Below are positions 32,486 to 40,406 of a DNA stretch of 64,000 nt, piece after piece. The stretch spans positions 806,001 to 870,000 of the forward strand of contig JBIIAO010000001.1 of assembly GCA_044239865.1 (NCBI GenBank), given 5' to 3'. Numbering within the stretch: position 1 is the first letter of the stretch; each line of letters opens with the position of its first letter. The stretch comes from CAIZGX01 sp044239865. GTDB taxonomy: Bacteria > Bacteroidota > Bacteroidia > Flavobacteriales_D > Sanyastnellaceae. The translations under genes and the position numbers were made by a program. The notes beneath the pieces were generated by a model, which saw nothing but the letters and a program-made list of their open reading frames with translations, was not told the DNA's origin and searched no databases.

Positions 32486-33337
32486 ATGGAGGCTTCTTTA
32501 AACTACCAAGCATTGAAGAACGGGCAACCGGTCTCCGATGCTTTGGTGGTTGAAGTGCCTGTTCAATTGTTTATTGAAGAAGAACCGCTTACGGTTTCCA
32601 TGTGCACGCCTACTCACATTCGTGAATGGGCTTATGGAATTTTATTTACGGAGGGAATTATTCGTTCTTCTGAACAAGTAACCAACTATTCGGAGGAAAT
32701 AGAAGAACATCAAATCACCCTTCGTGTTTCGCTTTCTAACGCAGCCAATGCGGTGACCAACAAAAGATCGTTGTTGAGTGTTTCGGCATGTGGAATTTGT
32801 GGGAAGACGGCGTTTGAGCCGGCTACGCGGAGCGATGACGAGCAGAGCTCGATGACACTTCGTGATGAACGAAGTTCGATGACACTTCGTGATGACGAAC
32901 GAAGTTCGATGACGCTAAGCGATGACCGCGAAGCGGATGACGAGCAGGGCTCGATGACGCTGCGCGAGGGTATTGCGAAAATGATGGTTCAGTTGCGAGA
33001 GGTGCAAACGTTGTTTGAAGAGACCGGCGGATGTCATGCGGCGGGAGTTTTCAATAGAGAAGGCCAGTTAATATTTGCAAGCGAAGACATTGGCCGACAC
33101 AACGCCGTTGACAAAGTTATCGGACATTTACTCCTGAACAATCAACTGCGCTCGGCCAAATACATCGTGGTAAGCGGAAGGGTATCTTACGAGATTGTTG
33201 CGAAGTGCTTTGCTGCGGGTATACCCAATCTAGCGGCTGTTTCTTCTCCTTCATCCTTAGCCGTGGACTACGCAAAAGAGTTAGGCATATCACTCTACGC
33301 CTTCTGCAGAGAGAATCGCATTACCCAATATGCCTAA
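32486..33337 (+). CDS. fdhD: FdhD sulfurtransferase with an in-frame repeat insertion
   Basis: FdhD transfers sulfur from IscS to the molybdenum cofactor of formate dehydrogenase. 283 residues: PVSDALVVEVPVQLFI, GILFTEGII, the active CxxC in SVSACGICGKT (about residue 100), then EETGGCHAAGVF, EDIGRHNAVDKVIG, VSGRVSYEIVAKCFAAGIP. Residues about 117-161 are encoded by a GATGAC repeat array (family C) and are not FdhD-like. This replaces the short linker after the CxxC region; the frame stays open because only one of three phases avoids TGA. No formate dehydrogenase gene is in the window. Confidence 0.92.
   Translation: MEASLNYQALKNGQPVSDALVVEVPVQLFIEEEPLTVSMCTPTHIREWAYGILFTEGIIRSSEQVTNYSEEIEEHQITLRVSLSNAANAVTNKRSLLSVSACGICGKTAFEPATRSDDEQSSMTLRDERSSMTLRDDERSSMTLSDDREADDEQGSMTLREGIAKMMVQLREVQTLFEETGGCHAAGVFNREGQLIFASEDIGRHNAVDKVIGHLLLNNQLRSAKYIVVSGRVSYEIVAKCFAAGIPNLAAVSSPSSLAVDYAKELGISLYAFCRENRITQYA
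32834..32970. repeat. GATGAC array (family C) inside the fdhD coding sequence
   Basis: Eight GATGAC units and one GATGAA variant, separated by 7-11 bases with self-complementary cores (GAACGAAGTTC, GAGCAGAGCTC, CGCGAAGCG). It encodes an acidic/polar repeat of DDER/SSMTLR type at FdhD residues 117-161. The same unit structure occurs as intergenic DNA at 17397-17510 and 42983-43118. Confidence 0.9.
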
Positions 33338-33341
33338 ATAA

Positions 33342-33369
33342 AAATGCCCCTTCCGAAGAAGAGGCATTT
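33342..33369. terminator. Terminator between fdhD and the pyrophosphatase gene
   Basis: 12-bp arms (33342-33353, 33358-33369) with one mismatch and a CGAA loop. On the minus strand it is followed by TTTTTATTT, so it fits best as terminator of the pyrophosphatase-FKBP gene, and it may also stop fhs-fdhD. Confidence 0.7.
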
Positions 33370-33386
33370 CCTAGAAAAAACTAGTT

Positions 33387-36164
33387 TTATTTCTTTCCGC
33401 CTACTTTAACCAATGTAATATCAAAGATTAAAGTTGAATATGCAGGAATTGGACCTTGAGGCATATCTCCATAAGCCAAAGCCGATGGGATGTACAAACG
33501 AATCTTTCCTCCTTCTTTAACCTTTTGTAATCCTTCGGTAAATCCTGGTATGATTGATTTCAAACTGAAGGTAGCTGGTTTGCCAGGCTCAGAAGAATCA
33601 AACTCACTTCCATTGGTTAATTTACCAATATAATCCACTTGAACCGAGTCTGTAGCGGTAGCATAAGCACCCGTTCCATCTTGAAGAATCAAATACATGA
33701 GTCCAGATTCAGAAACTTGAATTCCAGCTGTGTTATTCTTTATGGAATCCAAAACTAAAGCCTCTTTCTTTTTCATTGGCTCCAATTTCGACTTTTCCTT
33801 ACGTTGCATGTAACTCTCCAAGAACATCTGAGCTTCTTCTAATTCCATTCCTGAAGCTCCATTTGCTGCCTTTTCAAAGATGCGGTAGTTGATTAAAGAA
33901 TCAATTTCCAATCCCTTCAAATTCTCTCCAATAGCCAGTCCCAATGCAAAGGAAAGGCTGTCATTGGTAGAAGCTAAAACTACTTCAGCTTGATTTGTAC
34001 CAGCATGTCCCTTTTCAGAAATATGCGGCGCAATAACCAAGGCAACGATAGACATTAACTTAATTAAGATGTTCATTGAAGGACCTGAAGTGTCTTTGAA
34101 AGGATCACCCACAGTATCTCCAGTTACAGAAGCTTTGTGTGGCTCAGACTTTTTGTAAAACATCTCGCCGTTAATCTCAACTCCTTTCTCAAATGACTTC
34201 TTCGCGTTGTCCCATGCACCACCTGCGTTTGATTGGAACATACCCATCAATACACCCGATACAGTTACACCCGCAAGAACACCACCCAATACTTCTGGAC
34301 CGAAAATGAATCCAACAACAACAGGAGTAATCAATGCAATAGCTCCTGGAGCAATCATTTCACGAATAGAGGCTTCAGTAGAAATAGCCACACACTTCTC
34401 ATATTCAGGTTTAGAATCGGGAGTTTCTTTTGAGTTTTTGTATTCCATGATGCCTGGAATCTCGCGGAACTGGCGACGAACTTCGTTAACCATATCCATG
34501 GCTGCGCGTCCAACAGCTGCAATACACAATGAAGAAAAGATAAATGGAATCATTCCACCTACAAACAATCCTGCTAATACTGGAGCTTTGTAAATGTCAA
34601 TCGCATCAATTCCTGCTATTCCAACGAATGCTGCGAACAACGCCAATGAAGTTAATGCCGCAGATGCAATAGCGAATCCTTTTCCGGTTGCAGCAGTTGT
34701 GTTACCAACAGCATCTAAGTTATCAGTACGGTGACGAACTTCTTCTGGAAGTTGACTCATTTCAGCAATACCACCCGCGTTATCAGCGATTGGTCCGAAG
34801 GCATCAATAGCCAATTGCATAGCAGTTGTAGCCATCATACCTGCAGCTGCAATAGCCACACCATACAAACCAGCAAACTCATAAGAACCATAAATACCAG
34901 CGGCCAATACTAAGATTGGAAGAACAGTAGATTCCATACCAACCGACAAACCACCAATAATGTTGGTCGCGTGTCCAGTTGCAGATTGCTTAATGATAGA
35001 CAATACAGGACGTTTGCCCATTGCAGTGTAGTACTCAGTAATGATGCTCATTAAAGCTCCAACAACCAAACCTACCATGATTGCCCAAAACACACCCATT
35101 TTCGTTACCACAACTCCACGAGCAGAATCTGTCCATGTCATAGTCTCTGGCAACATCCAATTAACGATAAAGAATGAAGCAGCAGCTGTAAGAATAATGC
35201 TGGACCAGTTACCTAAGTTCAGTGCGTTTTGTACGTTACCCATTTCGTCTTTTACACGAACGAATAGCATACCTATGATTGAGAAAACAATTCCTAATCC
35301 AGCAATCAACATCGGCAACAAGATTGGAGCAATTCCACCGAAATCATCTTTCGAAATCAACTCTCTTCCCAATACCATAGTTGCTAAGATGGTTGCAACA
35401 TAAGAACCGAACAAGTCAGCTCCCATACCCGCAACGTCACCTACGTTGTCACCTACGTTATCTGCAATTGTTGCTGGGTTACGAACGTCGTCTTCAGGAA
35501 TTCCTGCTTCTACCTTTCCTACCAAGTCAGCTCCAACGTCAGCGGCTTTGGTATAAATACCACCACCAACACGCGCAAACAATGCAATAGATTCAGCACC
35601 CAATGAGAATCCCGCAAGAACCTCCAATGCTTTTTCCATTTCCACTCCGTTTACACTTGCACCTACAGACTTAACGTAGATGGTATATAACAAAATGAAC
35701 AATGAACCCAAACCTATTACAGCCAAACCAGCAACACCAAGACCCATTACAGATCCACCCGTGAAACTAACTTTCAACGCCTGTGATAAACTTGTGCGTG
35801 CAGCTTGTGTGGTGCGAACGTTCGCTTTTGTTGCGATGTTCATTCCAATGTATCCTGCCAATGCAGAAAGGACAGCTCCAAAAATGAATGAAATTGCAAT
35901 TACTGGAGAAGAAGTCTCAACAAGGGTTCCTGACCACGCCAACAGCGCACCTGCAATAACTACGAAGTAAGCCAACACTTTCCACTCTGCTTTCAAGAAT
36001 GCCATAGCACCCTTCGCAATGTAACCTGCAAGCTCTTGCATGTTTTCATCTCCAGCATCTTGCTTCGTTACCCAAGCTGACTTAATAGCCATGAACAAAA
36101 TTCCAAGCAGACCTAACGCTGGAATTGAATAGAGCACAATATCGCCCCATTGTAAGTTTCCCAT
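33387..36164 (-). CDS. hppA: Membrane pyrophosphatase fused to an FKBP-type prolyl isomerase
   Basis: 925 residues in one frame. Residues 1 to about 712 are an ion-pumping pyrophosphatase (about 16 helices), with the catalytic NPATIADNVGDNVGDVAGMGADLFGSY near 230 and GNTTAATGKGFAI near 480. The Ala/Gly pair in that last motif marks the K+-dependent subfamily; whether H+ or Na+ is pumped is not readable. After a linker, residues about 730-805 form a helical Mip/FkpA-like dimerisation segment and about 830-922 an FKBP domain (VDYIGKLTNGSEFDSSEPG, IIPGFTEGLQKVKEGGKIRLYIPSALAYG, STLIFDITLV). M-PPase C-termini face the periplasm, so the isomerase is probably periplasmic. Confidence 0.93.
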   Translation of the reverse strand: MGNLQWGDIVLYSIPALGLLGILFMAIKSAWVTKQDAGDENMQELAGYIAKGAMAFLKAEWKVLAYFVVIAGALLAWSGTLVETSSPVIAISFIFGAVLSALAGYIGMNIATKANVRTTQAARTSLSQALKVSFTGGSVMGLGVAGLAVIGLGSLFILLYTIYVKSVGASVNGVEMEKALEVLAGFSLGAESIALFARVGGGIYTKAADVGADLVGKVEAGIPEDDVRNPATIADNVGDNVGDVAGMGADLFGSYVATILATMVLGRELISKDDFGGIAPILLPMLIAGLGIVFSIIGMLFVRVKDEMGNVQNALNLGNWSSIILTAAASFFIVNWMLPETMTWTDSARGVVVTKMGVFWAIMVGLVVGALMSIITEYYTAMGKRPVLSIIKQSATGHATNIIGGLSVGMESTVLPILVLAAGIYGSYEFAGLYGVAIAAAGMMATTAMQLAIDAFGPIADNAGGIAEMSQLPEEVRHRTDNLDAVGNTTAATGKGFAIASAALTSLALFAAFVGIAGIDAIDIYKAPVLAGLFVGGMIPFIFSSLCIAAVGRAAMDMVNEVRRQFREIPGIMEYKNSKETPDSKPEYEKCVAISTEASIREMIAPGAIALITPVVVGFIFGPEVLGGVLAGVTVSGVLMGMFQSNAGGAWDNAKKSFEKGVEINGEMFYKKSEPHKASVTGDTVGDPFKDTSGPSMNILIKLMSIVALVIAPHISEKGHAGTNQAEVVLASTNDSLSFALGLAIGENLKGLEIDSLINYRIFEKAANGASGMELEEAQMFLESYMQRKEKSKLEPMKKKEALVLDSIKNNTAGIQVSESGLMYLILQDGTGAYATATDSVQVDYIGKLTNGSEFDSSEPGKPATFSLKSIIPGFTEGLQKVKEGGKIRLYIPSALAYGDMPQGPIPAYSTLIFDITLVKVGGKK

Positions 36165-36236
36165 AATTTATTTTTTACTGTTAAACGGGTGCAAAAATAG
36201 GTGTTTTTGTCTTTAGAGCAAAAACTAATTTTGCCC

Positions 36237-37406
36237 CTACTTCATCCTAATTTCTTGCGACTGCAAAAGAAGTTTTCGAGTATCGTCAGCAAATGTTGAA
36301 ATTTTCGATTTTTCATCTGCATTCAAATTGTATTTCTCTGGATGATTTTCCCAATCCGAAACAGGAACAGAATAATACCCACGTGGACTTCCACCCAACC
36401 TGCACCAAAAAGGAATGTATCCCCACGAATTCCAACTAACGACGTTATTCTTGACTTTTATATGAAGAACTACTCCGATACCACCATCTTTATAGCGCTC
36501 TCGTTGATTGCTTATAAAATTTCCTAGGCTGTATGCTACCGGAACATTTTTATTCGGGTTATTCTTCGGATGAAGAATTTCCATGGGTTCAACCACATGC
36601 GGATGCATGCCAATAATCGCATCTGCTCCAGCGTCTGCTAGCCAATGAGCTATTTTATCTTGCTCTGAATTCTGCTTTCTTTGGTATTCAGATCCCCAAT
36701 GAATATTCATAACAATAAATTGAGCTCCCCTTTCTTTTGCTGTTTTCAAGTCCCTTCTAATTTCAGCCGTATCGATCATATTCACCACGTTGGGATGTTG
36801 AACCACCAATCCGTTTGTACCGTAGGTGCAATTCAACAAGGCAATCTTCACTCCTTTCACTTCTTGAATGAGTGGGTAGTTCTTTTCACGAGTTAGCGTA
36901 TCTACAAAAGTACCCGTGTGAATGATTTTCATTGAATCCAATACCGCAATCGTGCGCTCTATTCCTTTCTTCCCGCGATCTTGCGAGTGGTTATTTGCTG
37001 TAACAAAAATGTTAAATCCAGCATCTTGTATTCCTTTAGCATAAGCATCTGGAGAAGAAAATTGTGGGTATCCGGAAAAGGGTTTACCTGCTAATGTTAC
37101 TTCTAAATTAGCACAAGCATAATCATACGAATGAACGTTTTCTTGAATGTATTGAAACCAATGCGCGTATTCATATCCGCCCTTTTCGCTGTTGTATGCT
37201 GCATTAATCATGGGTTCGTGCCCCATCATATCTCCAACAAAAAAAAGAGTGATGTCTTTTGATGTTGTGTCTTCCGTTACATATACAGATTTTGTATGCT
37301 CTGCTTCAACATGTTTTTCCCCAAAAGAATATATCCCGTAAAAAAAAGACAATAAAAGAAACAATGAAATTCCGCCGGTTTTAAGCATATGATGAGTTGT
37401 TTTCAT
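36237..37406 (-). CDS. CapA/PgsA-like (poly-gamma-glutamate capsule) family protein
   Basis: 389 residues with an N-terminal membrane helix (GGISLFLLLSFFYGIYSF). The calcineurin-like CapA fold shows in DITLFFVGDMMGHEPMINAAY, YDYACANLEVTLAG, IFVTANNHSQDRGKKGIERT, VMNIHWGSEYQRKQN and ADAIIGMHPHVVEPMEI, AYSLGNFISNQR. CapA homologues take part in polyglutamate capsule synthesis, but without capB/capC nearby the real role is uncertain. It diverges from the CDF transporter. Confidence 0.88.
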   Translation of the reverse strand: MKTTHHMLKTGGISLFLLLSFFYGIYSFGEKHVEAEHTKSVYVTEDTTSKDITLFFVGDMMGHEPMINAAYNSEKGGYEYAHWFQYIQENVHSYDYACANLEVTLAGKPFSGYPQFSSPDAYAKGIQDAGFNIFVTANNHSQDRGKKGIERTIAVLDSMKIIHTGTFVDTLTREKNYPLIQEVKGVKIALLNCTYGTNGLVVQHPNVVNMIDTAEIRRDLKTAKERGAQFIVMNIHWGSEYQRKQNSEQDKIAHWLADAGADAIIGMHPHVVEPMEILHPKNNPNKNVPVAYSLGNFISNQRERYKDGGIGVVLHIKVKNNVVSWNSWGYIPFWCRLGGSPRGYYSVPVSDWENHPEKYNLNADEKSKISTFADDTRKLLLQSQEIRMK

Positions 37407-37445
37407 TTAACAAATATAACAAATGAAGATTATCTTCGCTCACCC

Positions 37446-38345
37446 ATGAATCATAGCAGCCAACTCGCAACACAAGCACAGAGTGCTATTCGCTATAGCA
37501 TTGTAGTGAATTTCATTTTATCTGTAGTGAAATTCGCTGCGGGTATCTTCGGAAATAGCTTCGCATTAATTGCAGATGCTGCAGAAAGTTGGGTCGATTT
37601 CGCTTCTTCTTTCTTGGTTTGGCTTGGATTAAGGACTGCTGCGCTTCCTCCTGATAAAAATCATCCGTACGGACACGGAAAGGCCGAACCCCTCTCTGCT
37701 ATGTTCGTTGCGGTGCTCATGTTCAGCGTTGCGTGCTTCATCGTTTACGAGGCCATTCAGCATATTATGACTCCTCATGAATCTCCGCATTCATGGACCA
37801 TAATCGTTCTGGTGCTCGTTCTAATAACCAAAGAAATTTTGTACCGCTTCATGAAAATGAACGCGACTAAATTTAAGAGCAATGCACTTGCTGCAGAAGC
37901 TTCCCATCAACGAACCGACTCCATAACTTCATTGGCTGCTCTTGCTGGAATTGTTGTTTCATTGGTAGCCGGAGAAGGCTATGCGGCAGCAGACGATTGG
38001 GCTTCTCTTCTAGCGGCATACTTCATTTTACAACAGTCGTTTAAAGTTGGGAAAACAGCCATCTCTGAATTAATGGACGAAGCGCAGCCGGAAGAAATTG
38101 TAAATGAAATTCGAAATACGGCAATGCATGTTGAAGGTGTCATTAAAATAAATGCTTGTTTCGTGAGGAAAATGGGATTCGAATGGTTCGTAGACATTCA
38201 CATTGGTCTAGACGGAAACCAAAGTGTTTATGAAGGGCACGCCGTTGCCCACGCAGTGGTAGATAAAATCAAAGAAAAATTTCCGCAAGTGTATGATGTC
38301 CTAACGCACATAGAACCTCACGAAGACAGCGATCCAATCAGCTGA
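37446..38345 (+). CDS. Cation diffusion facilitator (CDF) family transporter
   Basis: 299 residues. Metal-efflux family marks: NFILSVVKFAAGIFGNSFALIADAAESWVDFASSFLVWLGL with the Asp site in TM2, HPYGHGKAEPLSAM, and the second site in ASHQRTDSITSLAALAG; the C-terminal cytoplasmic domain reads INACFVRKMGFEWFVDIHIGLDG. Start 37446 (MNHSSQLATQAQSA) is preferred over the frame from 37389. Substrate is probably Zn2+ or Fe2+/Mn2+, not determinable here. Its 3' end overlaps convergent hisS by 28 bp. Confidence 0.92.
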   Translation: MNHSSQLATQAQSAIRYSIVVNFILSVVKFAAGIFGNSFALIADAAESWVDFASSFLVWLGLRTAALPPDKNHPYGHGKAEPLSAMFVAVLMFSVACFIVYEAIQHIMTPHESPHSWTIIVLVLVLITKEILYRFMKMNATKFKSNALAAEASHQRTDSITSLAALAGIVVSLVAGEGYAAADDWASLLAAYFILQQSFKVGKTAISELMDEAQPEEIVNEIRNTAMHVEGVIKINACFVRKMGFEWFVDIHIGLDGNQSVYEGHAVAHAVVDKIKEKFPQVYDVLTHIEPHEDSDPIS

Positions 38346-39679
38346 TCAGTTGAAACCGCCTGTTGATCACCGGTAACCATGTTGCGCAATTGCCAAATGC
38401 CCGATTTAACCTCATCTTCACCCACAACTACAACAAAAGGAATTTTGTTGTCGTCGGCATATTTGAATTGCTTCTTCAACTTCGCATCATCGGGGTACAT
38501 TTCACAGGAGATACCCGCATTGCGAATTTGCTTCAGCAATTGAAATGCAGATGAGGTGGTTTCACCGCCGAACTGAACCAACAAGACTTGCGTACCTGAA
38601 GTAGCAGACTCTGGGAAAAGATTCAATTCCGAAAGCACTTCGAAAATACGATCGGCTCCAAATGAAATTCCAACGCCTGAAACGCCCTTCCAACCGAAGA
38701 TTCCTGTTAAATCATCGTAACGTCCGCCTCCGCAAATACTTCCCATTTGAATACCTTTTGCCTTCACTTCGAAAATGGCTCCAGTGTAATAATTCAATCC
38801 ACGAGCTAACGAAACATCGAAAACGAGTTCTCCCTTATTCAATCCCGCCTTCTCCACTTCATTCCACACAAAGGTCATTTCTTCAATTCCCTTTAAACCT
38901 GTTTCAGAATTTCCTAAAACTGATTTCAAGAAATTCATTTTTTCATTGAAGTCTGAAAGTCCGTTCAACGATTTAAATATTTGAAAGGTCTCATCGGGAA
39001 TTCCCATTTCATTCAATTCCTTCTGAACAGCTTCCTCTCCTATCTTGTCCCACTTGTCAAGAACAACAGTCAACCCCATAAACTTATCGGCCGCTCCCGT
39101 TGCTTCAGCAATTCCCGCTAGAATCTTCCGGTTGTTAATCACAATTGAGAATCCAGGTAAATTCAAATTTGAAAGAACTTCGTCGAAGAGCTGAACCAAT
39201 TCCACTTCCACCCATAAACTGTCTGTTCCTACAACATCTGCATCGCACTGATAGAACTCTCTGAATCGTCCCCGCTGTGGGCGGTCTGCGCGCCACACCG
39301 GTTGAATCTGATAGCGACGAAAAGGAAGAACAACTGTATTTCTGTTCATGGCAACGAATCGCGCGAATGGAACGGTTAAGTCGTAACGAAGCGCGCGATC
39401 ACAGATTTCAAACGAAAGCTTTCGCGAGTCTGAAAGTTTTTCTGGAGCGACATCTTTCAAGAAGTCGCCGTTGTTAAGGATTTTGAAAATAAGCTGATCT
39501 CCCTCCTCTCCGTATTTTCCGGTTAAGGTGGAAAGGTTTTCCATGGAAGGTGTTTCCAATGGTTGGAATCCGTACTTCTCAAATGCAGTGCGTATTACGC
39601 CAAACAAATAGTTTCGTTTGCGCATAACATCTGGCGCAAAATCACGTGTTCCTTTCGGTATTCCAATGGGTGTGCTCAT
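38318..39679 (-). CDS. hisS: Histidine--tRNA ligase
   Basis: Class II aminoacyl-tRNA synthetase, 453 residues. Motif 1 region KYGFQPLETPSMENLSTLTGKYGEEGDQLIF, motif 2 RRYQIQPVWRADRPQRGRFREFYQCDADVVG, histidine-specific LARGLNYYTGAIFEVK and CGGGRYDDLTGIFG, motif 3 GVGISFGADRIFEVL, and a C-terminal anticodon-binding domain (VLLVQFGG...). Overlaps the CDF gene end by 28 bp in convergent orientation. Confidence 0.97.
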   Translation of the reverse strand: MSTPIGIPKGTRDFAPDVMRKRNYLFGVIRTAFEKYGFQPLETPSMENLSTLTGKYGEEGDQLIFKILNNGDFLKDVAPEKLSDSRKLSFEICDRALRYDLTVPFARFVAMNRNTVVLPFRRYQIQPVWRADRPQRGRFREFYQCDADVVGTDSLWVEVELVQLFDEVLSNLNLPGFSIVINNRKILAGIAEATGAADKFMGLTVVLDKWDKIGEEAVQKELNEMGIPDETFQIFKSLNGLSDFNEKMNFLKSVLGNSETGLKGIEEMTFVWNEVEKAGLNKGELVFDVSLARGLNYYTGAIFEVKAKGIQMGSICGGGRYDDLTGIFGWKGVSGVGISFGADRIFEVLSELNLFPESATSGTQVLLVQFGGETTSSAFQLLKQIRNAGISCEMYPDDAKLKKQFKYADDNKIPFVVVVGEDEVKSGIWQLRNMVTGDQQAVSTDQLIGSLSS

Positions 39680-39745
39680 AATTCAGATTGCAAAGTAAAG
39701 ACTTGAAAGCCGTTGGGCAATAATTTTCTTTAATAAGAGTTCGGA

Positions 39746-39772
39746 TTGTCGAAATACAACTGACTATCTTTG
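39746..39772 (+). promoter_or_regulatory. Bacteroidota-type promoter for the 39778-42971 operon
   Basis: TTG at 39746-39748, 16 bp, then TATCTTTG at 39765-39772, matching the -33/-7 elements of the Bacteroidota primary sigma factor. The ATG follows 5 bp later, suggesting a nearly leaderless transcript. Confidence 0.75.
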
Positions 39773-39777
39773 TTGCA

Positions 39778-40401
39778 ATGAAAGGAAAACTTTTGCTGGT
39801 AATAATTACTGTGCTGGTTCTCGGACTTTGTTCCGCGAAAGCACAACTTCCTCCTAAGGTAGTCCAAGTTTCCGGCGTCGTACTTATCAGCGATTCACTT
39901 TTTCCTGCGGGATATGTAGCCATTTACCGCGCTAAAGACCGAAGAGGTACTTATTCTGGTCGGGACGGTTATTTCACTTTGCCTGTTATGGTTGGCGACA
40001 CGCTTTTCTTTTCTTGTACCGGATTAAAAGATTCCTATTTCGTTATTCCATCAGATTCCAAAGAGAGTCAATTGTCTATGGTTCAGGTCATGAATATGGA
40101 AAGCTATATGCTCCCAACTGCATATATTCTTCCCTATCCTTCAAAAAATAGATTGAGAGCCGAAATACTTTCACTCGACTTGCCTGGTGATGAATACGTT
40201 TCGTTCCACCGTGAGGGAAATGATATTGTGAATTACGATGGAATGGTAGATTTCAGCGCACAGTCATATCGTTCGGCCTCTTCACAAATTCAAAATAGAT
40301 ATACCAACGGATTTTATTCGGGCGGAAATTTATTGAGCAAAGACGCCTGGGGTAACTTTATGCGTTCGTTGAAAAGTGGTGAATTAGACTCGCAACAGTA
40401 A
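39778..40401 (+). CDS. Secreted protein with carboxypeptidase-regulatory-like domain
   Basis: 207 residues, signal peptide MKGKLLLVIITVLVLGLCSAKAQ. The following VVQVSGVVLISDSLFPAGYVAIYRAKDRRGTYSGRDGYFTLPVMVGDTLFFSC has the beta-sandwich pattern of CarboxypepD-reg-like domains (GxV..., G..T...GyFtl.v..GD.L.fs..G). The remainder is unrecognised. It lies 5 bp before the TonB-dependent receptor and is probably its co-expressed periplasmic or outer-membrane partner (inference). Confidence 0.75.
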   Translation: MKGKLLLVIITVLVLGLCSAKAQLPPKVVQVSGVVLISDSLFPAGYVAIYRAKDRRGTYSGRDGYFTLPVMVGDTLFFSCTGLKDSYFVIPSDSKESQLSMVQVMNMESYMLPTAYILPYPSKNRLRAEILSLDLPGDEYVSFHREGNDIVNYDGMVDFSAQSYRSASSQIQNRYTNGFYSGGNLLSKDAWGNFMRSLKSGELDSQQ

Positions 40402-40406
40402 GAAGC

